Shown piece by piece: positions 25,879 to 34,438 of a DNA stretch of 64,000 nt. Source of the stretch: Dyadobacter flavalbus (lineage in GTDB: Bacteria; Bacteroidota; Bacteroidia; Cytophagales; Spirosomataceae); assembly GCF_006149045.1 (NCBI RefSeq), contig NZ_VBSN01000027.1, positions 310,001 through 374,000 on the forward strand, read 5' to 3'. Every line of letters starts with the position of its first letter. Position 1 is the first letter of the stretch. The notes below the pieces were generated by a model. That model was not told the DNA's origin. It saw nothing but the letters and a program-made list of their open reading frames with translations, and made no database searches. The position numbers were made by a program, and so were the translations under genes.

Positions 25879-27696
25879 TTATTTATTTAAATCGATTTCG
25901 ATTCCCATCATCCGCATAAGTTCCGAAGCATTGAAACTCCGGCATATTCCCTCATGAAGCTGATAATCGAATTTCAACTTGCCATTCTCAACGTCGGAGC
26001 GGAAATGGAAATTATGAACGTAGTTTTCATCAGCGCCCCACTCGCCGAGTTCCAGATCATGCGTGGAAACCAGCCCGGCAGATTTCTTTTCATGCAATTG
26101 CCGGATCAGTGCTTCCGCGCCTTTGTGCCGGTCCACCGAATTGGTCCCTTTCAGAATTTCGTCCAGCAGATAAAAAACAGGCGTTTCATTGTTTTCATTG
26201 GCAAGATCCAGCAGCTTTCTTAACCTTTTGAGTTCGGCGTAAAAGGATGAAGTGCTTTCTTCCAGCGAATCCTGCGTACGCATGCTGCTGAAAACCCGCA
26301 CGGGTGAACAGCTGAACCCGGATGCACTTACGGCAGCACCCATTTGCGCCAGCACCAGATTCAGTCCGATTGTTCTCAGGAAAGTACTTTTGCCCGACAT
26401 ATTTGAGCCCGTAACCAGAATCGTATGCCCGGTTCCCCGCATGCTGAAATCGTTGCTGATTCTTCTGTCCGCAGGAATAAGCGGGTGGCCCATGGATGAA
26501 GCATTTATAAAAACTTCGTTTTCCTGCGCCACTTCGGGTAAAATGTAATCCAAATTGGCAAATGCATGTCCGCCAAGACTGTTCATGGCTTCGATATCCG
26601 CAAGTACATTCAGCCAGTCGTTCAGTTTGCTATGATTGCTTTTTTTCCAGTTTTCAAGTCCGGCGAGGCAATGCAAATCCCAGAGCGTGGGTATTCCGGC
26701 AAAAAGGAAAAAGAACGGATTGTTTTTATAGTCCAGTTTTTCAAAAAGACTGCCTACACTTTTCAATGCAGCCGAAGACCCCTGAATCAAAGCTTTTCGG
26801 GCAAGCCACCATTGTGAGTGATAGGAAGTGGATTCTGCAATGGCCAGCAAATCGGAGTAAGCGGTAAGCGTTTGCCCAAGTGCCGTGGTTTTATCCGTAA
26901 CCTGCTGAACTACAACTTGAAATCTTCTCAGAATAACCAGATGTACGCCAAGGCTCAATAAAAGCGGCCAGTAAGGAACAATGCCGGCAAACACAAGAAC
27001 TGCAATGAAAGCGGTAACAAGCGGCCACCAGCGTAGCCGTAACGTGGAAGCGAGTTCTGCCGGGAGCGTTTCTGCTGCCCATAAACGAAAAGAGCTGATC
27101 TGTTTGGCGGCATGTTCGTGCAGTAAAGCCGTTGCTTCCCATAACTGGATAACGTCGGGGTTTTTTTTGAACTCTTCGGAGGCCTTCTGGCGCAATCGTA
27201 TTTCTTCGGGAGAAGCATGGTTTTTAAGCCAGGAAGCAAGCCTTCTTGCGCCTTCTTCTGTCCGGGTGCGGTTCAGTAATTTATAAAGAGAATATTCGCC
27301 GAAAATGTCCAGATCGGTGGAATATGCATGATCTTTTTCCTGAAACGGAGTGCCGGTATCGGTGCGTTTGAACCGGAACTGCAGTCTTTCCAGTTCATCT
27401 TCATTAACGGTCTGAAGGTTGCGCTGAAAATCCCGGCTTCGGCGTGCCGCCTGCTGGCGCCGCATCAGAACCAGAAATACAATCAGCAGAACAAAAAGCC
27501 CTGAAATCCATAAAACCCCGCCGTTTTTGTTCCATAACCAGCCAAGAACAAGCATTCCGGCAAAAACAGCAAGCCTCGCAACGGCCAGAAAATTAAACTT
27601 TCGCTGTGCTTCCGCTTCCGCTGCACGGGCTTTTACAAGCTGATTTTCGAAAAAATTCTGTGAAGCCGTTTTAACAGATTCCGTAGTGTTTTCCAT
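25879..27696 (-). CDS. Membrane-anchored MutS-like ATPase
   Basis: A 605-residue protein joining membrane helices to a MutS-type ATPase. Helices are likely at about 36-55, 60-78 and as a pair at 223-257. The ATPase occupies about 365-600: Walker A TGSNMSGKST (429-438), Walker B YLLDEI (509-514) followed by KGTNSVDR, and STHD (544-547), all typical of the MutS family. The mismatch-recognition domain of MutS1 with its Phe-X-Glu motif is missing, so classical mismatch repair is unlikely. Its start codon overlaps the stop of the ABC exporter as TAATG, which implies translational coupling. Related proteins are annotated in Bacteroidota as MutS-related without a known role. Membrane placement of a DNA-clamp ATPase is the puzzling feature. 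Confidence 0.85.
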   Translation of the reverse strand: MENTTESVKTASQNFFENQLVKARAAEAEAQRKFNFLAVARLAVFAGMLVLGWLWNKNGGVLWISGLFVLLIVFLVLMRRQQAARRSRDFQRNLQTVNEDELERLQFRFKRTDTGTPFQEKDHAYSTDLDIFGEYSLYKLLNRTRTEEGARRLASWLKNHASPEEIRLRQKASEEFKKNPDVIQLWEATALLHEHAAKQISSFRLWAAETLPAELASTLRLRWWPLVTAFIAVLVFAGIVPYWPLLLSLGVHLVILRRFQVVVQQVTDKTTALGQTLTAYSDLLAIAESTSYHSQWWLARKALIQGSSAALKSVGSLFEKLDYKNNPFFFLFAGIPTLWDLHCLAGLENWKKSNHSKLNDWLNVLADIEAMNSLGGHAFANLDYILPEVAQENEVFINASSMGHPLIPADRRISNDFSMRGTGHTILVTGSNMSGKSTFLRTIGLNLVLAQMGAAVSASGFSCSPVRVFSSMRTQDSLEESTSSFYAELKRLRKLLDLANENNETPVFYLLDEILKGTNSVDRHKGAEALIRQLHEKKSAGLVSTHDLELGEWGADENYVHNFHFRSDVENGKLKFDYQLHEGICRSFNASELMRMMGIEIDLNK

Positions 27697-29507
27697 TAAT
27701 TGGTTTCAGCGTTTTCAAACTGTAATTTAATAAGATTTGCATAAAGGCCGTTGTCCAGCACGGTAAGTTCCTGATGTGAACCCGACTCGGCTATACGTCC
27801 TTCCCGGATTACATAAATCATATCCACTTTGCGGATGGTGGCCAGCCGGTGCGCGATGACAATCGTTGTACGGTTTTTCATCAGTTCATCCAGCGCAATC
27901 TGGACGAGCTTTTCCGATTCCGCATCCAGCGAACTGGTGGCTTCGTCGAGTATCAGGATTTTCGGGTTTTTCAGAATAGCCCTTGCAATGGCAATGCGCT
28001 GACGCTGGCCTCCGGACAGTTTTACGCCGCGCTCGCCGACAATCGTTTCAAATTTTTCAGGAAACGAATCAATGAATTCAAGCGCATAGGCTCTTTTTGC
28101 TGCATCGTAAATTTCATCGCGGGAAGCATCGGGTTTTCCGTAAGCAATGTTTTCATAAATCGTGCCGCCAAAAAGCATTACTTCCTGCGGAACAATCGCA
28201 ATATTTTTACGCAACTCCGAAAGCCCGTACGTATGAAGCAGTTTGCCGTCAATCCTGATTTCTCCGGACTGATAATCATAAAACCGCATCAGTAATTGTA
28301 CAATCGTTGATTTTCCTGCGCCGCTGTACCCGACAAGCGCAATTTTTTCACCTGCATTGATCTGAAGTGAAATCCCTTTTAAAACCGGAAGGTCTTTTCG
28401 GGAAGGATAGGAAAAGTGAACATCATTGTAAACGATTTGTCCTGAAATCGGACTTGCAACGGCATTTTGTGCAGATTCCAGCGTTAACTCCGGCGTTTCT
28501 TCCAAGATTTCAAAAATTCTTTCCGAAGCGCCGATTGTTTTATTGATCTGCGCGTACAAATCGCCCATTCCGCTGATGGAAGCGCCGATGAATGTCGTGT
28601 AAAGTATAAAAGTAAAAAGGTCTGAAAGCCCGAATTCGCCTGCCTGAACCAAACCCGCTCCATACCAGATCACACCGACGATCCCGCCAAACAGTGCAAA
28701 AATGATGAATGAAACAAATCCGCCGCGGAAAGTGGCCGCATACAGCGAAAGGTCCACAACTCTTTTCAGAATGGTTTTGTAACGGTTTACTTCCAGGGGC
28801 TCGTTTGTAAATGCTTTCACCACATTGACGGATTGCAGCGTTTCTTCAACAACAACATTGGCCGCGGCCAGTTCGTCCTGCGCCTTTCTGGAAAGCCTGC
28901 GCATATGCCGCCCGAAAAACACGGATGCAATCACCAGAACCGGAAAAGTGGCAAGCATAAACAGCGTCAGCTTCCAGGAAGTGTAAAAAAGGATGGAAAT
29001 GCCGATCACCATCGTGGCAATCTGACGAAAAACCTCGGCAAGCGTAAAAGACAACAAACCCTGCAACTGCGAAACGTCTGAAGTAATCCTGCTTGTGAGT
29101 TCACCGACCCGCCGCTGTTCCAGAAACGCAATGGGCAGCGTAATGATCTTGGTAAAAACATCGGACCGGATATTGGTCATCGCCAGCTCGCTTACTTTGG
29201 TGAAAAGATAAATCCGGAAGTAGGAAAATATAGCCTGGCAAATCAGGATGAAAAAAAGGAACAGCGTAATCTGGTTGATTGTATACCTGGATTTGCCTTC
29301 AATTACTTCAATAATGCTTCCGATAAGTTTGGGAAAAGCCAGGGAAGTACCGGTGGAAAGCGCCAGAAAAACAAGTCCGATGAAGAAAGTAACGCGGTAC
29401 GGTTTCATGTACCGGAAAAGGCCCAGCGTGGTTTTGAGCCCTTGCCAGCTGATTTTCCTTACTGCAAAAGGAGAGGGTTTGTCGGTATTGTCGTTGCGGT
29501 CAGCCAT
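27696..29507 (-). CDS. ABC exporter, fused permease and ATPase (MsbA/LmrA type)
   Basis: Half-transporter of 603 residues working as a homodimer in the inner membrane. Residues about 25-330 hold six transmembrane helices (YRVTFFIGLVFLALSTG; ITLFLFFILICQAIFSYF). The ATPase domain follows with Walker A GYSGAGKST, Q-loop IAIVPQEVMLF, signature LSGGQRQRIAIARA, Walker B ILILDEATSSLD and the switch His in IAHRLAT. All catalytic motifs are intact. The cargo is not evident; lipid or drug export would be usual for the family. It is the first gene of a two-gene unit whose second member is the membrane MutS-like ATPase. A TACTTTTG box (29569-29576, minus strand) 62 bp upstream is a possible -7 element without a clear -33 partner. 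Confidence 0.93.
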   Translation of the reverse strand: MADRNDNTDKPSPFAVRKISWQGLKTTLGLFRYMKPYRVTFFIGLVFLALSTGTSLAFPKLIGSIIEVIEGKSRYTINQITLFLFFILICQAIFSYFRIYLFTKVSELAMTNIRSDVFTKIITLPIAFLEQRRVGELTSRITSDVSQLQGLLSFTLAEVFRQIATMVIGISILFYTSWKLTLFMLATFPVLVIASVFFGRHMRRLSRKAQDELAAANVVVEETLQSVNVVKAFTNEPLEVNRYKTILKRVVDLSLYAATFRGGFVSFIIFALFGGIVGVIWYGAGLVQAGEFGLSDLFTFILYTTFIGASISGMGDLYAQINKTIGASERIFEILEETPELTLESAQNAVASPISGQIVYNDVHFSYPSRKDLPVLKGISLQINAGEKIALVGYSGAGKSTIVQLLMRFYDYQSGEIRIDGKLLHTYGLSELRKNIAIVPQEVMLFGGTIYENIAYGKPDASRDEIYDAAKRAYALEFIDSFPEKFETIVGERGVKLSGGQRQRIAIARAILKNPKILILDEATSSLDAESEKLVQIALDELMKNRTTIVIAHRLATIRKVDMIYVIREGRIAESGSHQELTVLDNGLYANLIKLQFENAETN

Positions 29508-29711
29508 TATGAATTAATATAGTGCATTCAAGCCGTCAGCCGGCTATCCGGTTTAAAATGTCAGGCAGCAAAAGTAATTAATATTATCAAGTAAGTGATG
29601 CTGCGGAACAAGGCGGAAAAGAAAGCGGCTTTCGGGTTTGATACAAGCATTAATATTTTGCCGGGAATCGCCGCAGCAATAGTGCTGTTTTATGCTGACG
29701 TGCACAGCTCA

Positions 29712-30785
29712 TCATGCAATGGTTTGCTGTGCATGCAGTTTTTTGCCGAGCCGGTTTTTATACCATTTCCGGATCAGGTCATTGGACGGGATTTCGATAA
29801 AGAAATTTACGATATAAGCCAGAAAGATAGAAATGCCAAGCGCAAGAACAATAGCGAGGTATATATTAAAATGCAGGATTTCCGTAAAAGTTGAAATCAA
29901 GTGAAGTCCAACGTATTGATGGATCAGGTAAAGGCAATAGGAAATTTTACCAAGCTGAATAAGCAGCATTTTATCCAGAAAACGCAGCTTTCCGTAAATA
30001 AACAAGGTGAAAACGATATAATAAAAGGCAAGTATGAAATAGTGTTTGGTAGCTGAAATGTAATACAGTGATTTTCCTCCTTTGCTGTGCAGGTAACAGG
30101 AAGCCATCAAGCTGAAAATTAGTAATAAAATGTTTTTAGTCGTTTTCTGACCTTTAAAAAGCTGATAAAACAAAATGCCGGAATAAAACAGCGGAAAGTG
30201 ATTTACAAGCTGGACTTTACTGGCAACGATTTGATGCAGGCCGGCATAGTTTTCCGAGAAAACATGAAACACAATGATCAAAACAAGAAAAGCGAAGCCG
30301 ATATCTTCAATGCGCTTTAAAGTCCCGGTCATATAAACGGCCAGAATCCATAGATAAAAATTAATTTCTACCAGTAAGGTCCAGTACGATCCGTCCAGAT
30401 CTTTCTCTGAAAAATAAGCCGGCAGCATCGTTGCGTTAGCGAGAAATTGGCTGATGCTCAGGTTTTCAGGTTCGTAAACCAGCATGAAAATCGCAGTCAC
30501 GAGCATGCAGCACCAGAAAGCAGGATATAACCTTGCAAAACGAAAAACGACAAAGTCCTGCCAGCGATGGATTTTCTGAATGGTAAGAAATATTACAAAC
30601 CCGCTGATCATAAAGAAAATATCAACGCCTGTAACGCCAAACCTGAAATCCCAGCCCAGCAGATTCTTGTTACTGCCGGAAAAGTGAAAAAGTACTACAC
30701 TCAGTGCCGCAAGCCCGCGCAGGGCATCAAGTTCGGGTATTCTGTGAAAGCTCTGCTTCTGAGGGGCAGCGTGCATCGGGAACAT
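29712..30785 (-). CDS. Acyltransferase family 3 membrane protein (OafA/YrhL type)
   Basis: A 357-residue integral membrane acyltransferase with about ten helices, of the kind that O-acetylates surface polysaccharides or lipids. The family opening ELDALRGLAALSVVLFHFSG gives the conserved Arg and His (near residues 24 and 37); GVDIFFMISGFVIF follows as the second motif. The gene is AT-rich compared with its neighbours and stands alone between two unrelated units, which hints at horizontal gain. No polysaccharide gene cluster adjoins it, so the acceptor cannot be inferred. The 204 bp downstream (29508-29711) show no gene. Confidence 0.9.
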   Translation of the reverse strand: MFPMHAAPQKQSFHRIPELDALRGLAALSVVLFHFSGSNKNLLGWDFRFGVTGVDIFFMISGFVIFLTIQKIHRWQDFVVFRFARLYPAFWCCMLVTAIFMLVYEPENLSISQFLANATMLPAYFSEKDLDGSYWTLLVEINFYLWILAVYMTGTLKRIEDIGFAFLVLIIVFHVFSENYAGLHQIVASKVQLVNHFPLFYSGILFYQLFKGQKTTKNILLLIFSLMASCYLHSKGGKSLYYISATKHYFILAFYYIVFTLFIYGKLRFLDKMLLIQLGKISYCLYLIHQYVGLHLISTFTEILHFNIYLAIVLALGISIFLAYIVNFFIEIPSNDLIRKWYKNRLGKKLHAQQTIA

Positions 30786-30969
30786 GAAGTAATGGAACTG
30801 CCGCCAATTTAAAGATCATATTCTTTAAATGTATTGTTTTACCTTCAGTTATGGAAAATTTGTTCTTAAAAGTCTTAGAATAAATTCTGTAAAAAAATAT
30901 TAAATTTTATTCAGCTATCAAGCAACCCTTGCTTTGCAATGATCGTATAAGTCAAAAAAAGCGAATAGC

Positions 30970-31539
30970 ATGCCCGAGTATACCTCCGCCGTTCTTCAAG
31001 AACTACTCGACGGCTGTTTACAGAGAAACCGTCGTTGTCAGGAGCTGTTGTATAAACAGTTTTATGGCTATGCTATGAGCATTTGTCTGCGCTATACACG
31101 CAACCGGGAAGAAGCGAAGGAAATTCTCAACGACGGATTTATGAAGGTTTTTACAAAGCTCGAAAGCTTTGATCCCAACCGTTCATTCAAAACGTGGCTG
31201 ACGAGGATCATGATCAATACGGCGCTGGACCATTACAGGCATGAAGTCCGTAACAATGTGTTTGATGATGTGGAAACAGCAGATCAGGTTTCGGTGGATG
31301 AAACGGTGATCAGCAAACTCTCGCACGAAGAACTCATCGGTCTGATCCAGAAACTGACGCCTTCTTACCGCCTTGTTTTCAGTTTATCAGTTATTGACGG
31401 CTATACACACGAAGAAATTGCAGAACAACTGAATATTTCGGTTGGAGCGTCCAAGTCAAACTTGTCGCGTGCAAGAGAAAAACTCAGAGAAATGTTATCC
31501 AGAATAAACATTGACAATTATGACAGAGTTGCCAGATGA
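30970..31539 (+). CDS. ECF-type RNA polymerase sigma factor (RpoE-like)
   Basis: A 189-residue sigma-70 family protein. Region 2 spans about residues 20-95 (QELLYKQFYGYAMSICLRYT; EEAKEILNDGFMKVFTKL; RSFKTWLTRIMINTALDHYR) and region 4 spans about 125-180 (LPYR-type segment LTPSYRLVFSLSVIDGYTHE, then EIAEQLNISVGASKSNLSRA). Its 3' end overlaps the next gene by 20 bp, so sigma factor and membrane protein are translationally coupled. That arrangement suggests the downstream protein is the anti-sigma partner. The 184 bp upstream are AT-rich with no clear operator. Confidence 0.93.
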   Translation: MPEYTSAVLQELLDGCLQRNRRCQELLYKQFYGYAMSICLRYTRNREEAKEILNDGFMKVFTKLESFDPNRSFKTWLTRIMINTALDHYRHEVRNNVFDDVETADQVSVDETVISKLSHEELIGLIQKLTPSYRLVFSLSVIDGYTHEEIAEQLNISVGASKSNLSRAREKLREMLSRINIDNYDRVAR

Positions 31540-32971
31540 CGAACTGGACAAGCTCTTCAGAAAGTCATCCGAAGAGCTTGATCCGCAATTTGATCCTTCA
31601 GACTGGATCAGCCTGAAAAAACGTCTGGATCAGCAGGACGGCAAAACGCCGGCTGCCTGGTTCCGGAAGTGGTGGCCGTTTGTACTGCTTGCCGTGCTGA
31701 TTCCGGCTGGAATTGCAATTTATTCTCTGAACCGGAAACCGGAGGTAAATGAATTGGTGCGTGAGCGGGAATTTGAGAGGAAGGGAGAAAAGGAGGAAAG
31801 GGAGAAAGGAGGAAGCGGGATGGAGAAAGGTAGCCGGGATGTTGGGAAGGATGAACGGGTTTCCGGGATTGATACGAAGGAAGAAAGCAGGACGGAGGAA
31901 AGGGATGAAGTGGTTAGCGAACCATTGATCTCGAAAAGCGGAAATTCTGAAATTACGGTGAAAGATCAATTAAAAATATTGCCCCGGCGCCGGTCTAAGA
32001 CAGGCGGAGTGTACTTAGAGCCTGACCGCTCAGGAGGGAAAGGAGGCGACGGGGCTTTTTTTAAAAATGGAGGTAAAGCAACTAAGACTGAAACACGTGC
32101 CTTGCAAGCGGGTAATAAGAGCAGGCCAACAATAAATGCGGTTACGGAAAATACGGTTGCGGAAAAAAATGATCCGGTTCCTGATAAAAGTTACAAGACT
32201 GACTTAACCGAAACCCAGCGTACAGCAGAACTTGCCGATAAAGAAGCAAGAATGGCTTTTTCAGTTAAAGAGCTGGGCAAAAAAGGGTTGTCATGGAAAA
32301 AGCCGGATGAGATTGCTGTCGTTATTCCGGAGAAAACAGACTTTGTACAACCTCCGCCGGCTTCTGGTCAAAATCAGGATTTGGCAAAATGGGCGGTACG
32401 CTTCGGGTATTCGCCGGATCTGAGTTCAGTTGGTTTAAAGAATTTTTCAAAACCCGGCTCGGCAGTTTCGCTGATGGTCGAATATGCAGTTTTAAATAGA
32501 GTTTTTGTACAAACCGGTGTCGTAAGAAGTGTAAAAGAATACAATGCAAAATCCGGAGAATACATTTGGCCATACAAATATCCACCGAAAGTATATCCTG
32601 ACAATGTAGACGGAACCTGTAACATATTCGAAGTGCCTTTAAATTTCCGTTACGATTTAGCTCTGAATGAAAAGTCGCGATGGTTTGCCGGCGCGGGTTC
32701 TTCTTCCTATTACATGCAGAAAGAAAAATACATTTACAACTATCCGCCGCATACCTATGGTGTAAGTCCCGGATGGAAAGGAAAAACGGGATGGTATCTG
32801 TTCAGCCATATCAATGCATCCGCCGGGTATGAACACAGGTTATCAAAAAAGCTTTCCCTGCTTGTCGAGCCGTATGTAAGGATTCCTGTAAAGAGGGTTG
32901 GTTACGGAAAAGTCAATCTGTTTACAACAGGAATCTGGATTTCTGTTCGCTACACGCCCGTGTTCAAATAA
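31520..32971 (+). CDS. Putative anti-sigma/outer-membrane-barrel fusion protein
   Basis: A 483-residue protein with three parts. Residues 1-50 are a charged, probably cytoplasmic segment (LPDDELDKLFRKSSEELDPQ). One transmembrane helix follows at about 51-70 (WWPFVLLAVLIPAGIAIYSL). Residues about 72-285 are a low-complexity, Lys/Glu/Gly-rich linker. The C-terminal 190 residues look like a porin-type beta barrel (WAVRFGYSPDLSSVG; SLMVEYAVLNRVFVQTGVV; closing strand TGIWISVRYTPVF). I start it at the ATG at 31520; a TTG three codons upstream is in frame. The overlap with the sigma gene suggests that the N-terminal segment binds sigma. A helix in the inner membrane joined to an outer-membrane-type barrel implies a protein that spans the periplasm. 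Confidence 0.75.
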   Translation: MTELPDDELDKLFRKSSEELDPQFDPSDWISLKKRLDQQDGKTPAAWFRKWWPFVLLAVLIPAGIAIYSLNRKPEVNELVREREFERKGEKEEREKGGSGMEKGSRDVGKDERVSGIDTKEESRTEERDEVVSEPLISKSGNSEITVKDQLKILPRRRSKTGGVYLEPDRSGGKGGDGAFFKNGGKATKTETRALQAGNKSRPTINAVTENTVAEKNDPVPDKSYKTDLTETQRTAELADKEARMAFSVKELGKKGLSWKKPDEIAVVIPEKTDFVQPPPASGQNQDLAKWAVRFGYSPDLSSVGLKNFSKPGSAVSLMVEYAVLNRVFVQTGVVRSVKEYNAKSGEYIWPYKYPPKVYPDNVDGTCNIFEVPLNFRYDLALNEKSRWFAGAGSSSYYMQKEKYIYNYPPHTYGVSPGWKGKTGWYLFSHINASAGYEHRLSKKLSLLVEPYVRIPVKRVGYGKVNLFTTGIWISVRYTPVFK

Positions 32972-33020
32972 TGCATAACATACCTAACCGATTATTTTTT
33001 ACTCGCCAACCAAAACCACT

Positions 33021-33521
33021 ATGAGAGCATCGAAAGAAGAAGGAATGAAAAGAGGGGAATTTCTTAAAAGTCTGGGCCTGAGCACTTCCGCATTGATGGC
33101 ATTTTATTGCCTCGGAACTGCAATGACTTCCTGCGGTTCCAGTACGGATCCGGAACCTGAACCGCAGCCTGGCTCCGGAACCGGCCTTTCGGGAACAACA
33201 ACCGGAAGCGGAATCAACTTTAATATTGATCTTACGCATGCCACTTACGCACCGCTGAAAACAGCCGGCAATTATAAAATCATCGGAGATGTACTGGTGG
33301 CATTTACAAGCGCAAGTTCTTATGCAGCACTTTCCAAGATTTGTACGCACCAGGGAGCCGAACTGAGATACAGAAAAGACCTGAATGATATTTACTGTGA
33401 TTCTCATTCTTCAGAGTTTACATTAACCGGAGCTGTAAAAAAAGACCCGGCCACAACACCGCTGAAGGCTTATAAAACAACGCTGTCCGCAGACGGAAAT
33501 ACATTGACCGTTACCGCTTAA
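33021..33521 (+). CDS. Rieske-type [2Fe-2S] protein, exported
   Basis: A 166-residue protein whose N-terminus (KRGEFLKSLGLSTSALMAFYC, shown as KRGEFLKSLG then STSALMAF) resembles a Tat or lipoprotein signal, ending in TSCGSS with a possible lipidated Cys. A Gly/Ser/Pro-rich stretch follows, then a Rieske domain with both cluster motifs: CTH at 108-110 and CDSH at 126-129. The spacing between them is shorter than in the bc1 Rieske protein and more like small ferredoxin-type Rieske domains. It is the third gene of a close series, 49 bp after the barrel protein and 13 bp before the DUF5777 gene. A redox role in the envelope is likely; the partners are unknown. The ATG at 33045 is an alternative start. 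Confidence 0.88.
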   Translation: MRASKEEGMKRGEFLKSLGLSTSALMAFYCLGTAMTSCGSSTDPEPEPQPGSGTGLSGTTTGSGINFNIDLTHATYAPLKTAGNYKIIGDVLVAFTSASSYAALSKICTHQGAELRYRKDLNDIYCDSHSSEFTLTGAVKKDPATTPLKAYKTTLSADGNTLTVTA

Positions 33522-33534
33522 ACCCTCCTCTATC

Positions 33535-34425
33535 ATGAAATTACTCCGCCTGGTAATTGCTTTTGTTTGCTCCGCCAATTTCCTGTATGCGCAGGACGAT
33601 TTGCTTGGAGAACTGTCCAGACAGGATAGTCTTGTATCATTTCCGGTAACGGCTACTTTCAAGTCTACAAGGATTGTAAACGGCCATTCTGTGGAAACCA
33701 TGAAAAAAAACCATCTCGATTTTCGTATTTCACACCGTTTCGGAAGGCTTAATTCAGGCGCTTATCAGCTTTTCGGGCTGGATCAGGCGACGATGCGAAT
33801 GGGGTTTGAATACGGGATTACAGACCGGTTTATGGTTGGTGTCGGCCGGAGCACGTCCCAGAAGGTTTATGACTTCTTTGGCAAACACAAGCTGCTTCAG
33901 CAAACGACGGGAGCAGGAAATATGCCGGTATCGGTAACGCTTTTCGGAGGTATGGGCATTGCTACGGTTAACAGGGAACTGGAATTTCAGGATAAAATCT
34001 ATTATTCAGCACAGGTTCTTATCGCCCGGAAATTCGGTGAACGCTTTTCTCTTCAGCTTTCACCTTCTTATCTGCACCGCAATCGCCCGGAAATTGCAGG
34101 CGATGAGAAAATCCTGCTAGCCATGGGTATCGGCGGAAGGTACAAGCTTTCCAAACGCGTTTCGCTGAACGGAGAGTATTTCTATACGGCCCGCGAAAAA
34201 AATACAGTTACGGCTCCATACCATGATTCCATGTCTTTCGGCGTGGATATCGAAACCGGTGGCCATGTTTTTCAGCTGCATTTCACCAATTCGCTGGGCA
34301 TGATCGAAAAGCAGTTTATCGGAGAAACGACCGGAAGCTGGGGCAAAGGCGATATTCACTATGGCTTCAACATTTCCCGGACATTCAGCTTTGACAAAAA
34401 AAGTAAAAGAGAAGCAGCCAACTGA
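33535..34425 (+). CDS. DUF5777-family outer membrane beta-barrel protein
   Basis: A 296-residue exported protein with signal peptide MKLLRLVIAFVCSANFLYAQ. The mature part begins with the family segment VTATFKSTRIVNGHSVE and FRISHRFGRLNSG, followed by alternating beta strands that suggest a barrel (MRMGFEYGITDRFMVGVGRS; FSLQLSPSYLHRNRPE), ending in a strand with aromatic residues (HYGFNISRTFSFD). It lies 13 bp after the Rieske gene and 13 bp before the YceI gene. DUF5777 barrels often occur beside Rieske and YceI genes in Bacteroidota, but no function is established. It may be the outer-membrane part of an electron-transfer or lipid-handling unit. Confidence 0.87.
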   Translation: MKLLRLVIAFVCSANFLYAQDDLLGELSRQDSLVSFPVTATFKSTRIVNGHSVETMKKNHLDFRISHRFGRLNSGAYQLFGLDQATMRMGFEYGITDRFMVGVGRSTSQKVYDFFGKHKLLQQTTGAGNMPVSVTLFGGMGIATVNRELEFQDKIYYSAQVLIARKFGERFSLQLSPSYLHRNRPEIAGDEKILLAMGIGGRYKLSKRVSLNGEYFYTAREKNTVTAPYHDSMSFGVDIETGGHVFQLHFTNSLGMIEKQFIGETTGSWGKGDIHYGFNISRTFSFDKKSKREAAN

Positions 34426-34438
34426 CCATTCACAAACT

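Noticed and set aside
25879-27696. Classical mismatch repair MutS
   Set aside because: The mismatch-recognition domain with Phe-X-Glu is missing and the N-terminal half contains membrane helices.
29595-29894. 99-codon plus-strand frame between the ABC exporter and the acyltransferase
   Set aside because: Its second half is antisense to the acyltransferase and the first half has no protein-like pattern or start signal.
31740-32060. Purine-rich run in the barrel protein gene as a frameshift or non-coding repeat
   Set aside because: The reading frame stays open through it and the encoded Lys/Glu/Gly-rich linker fits between the helix and the barrel.
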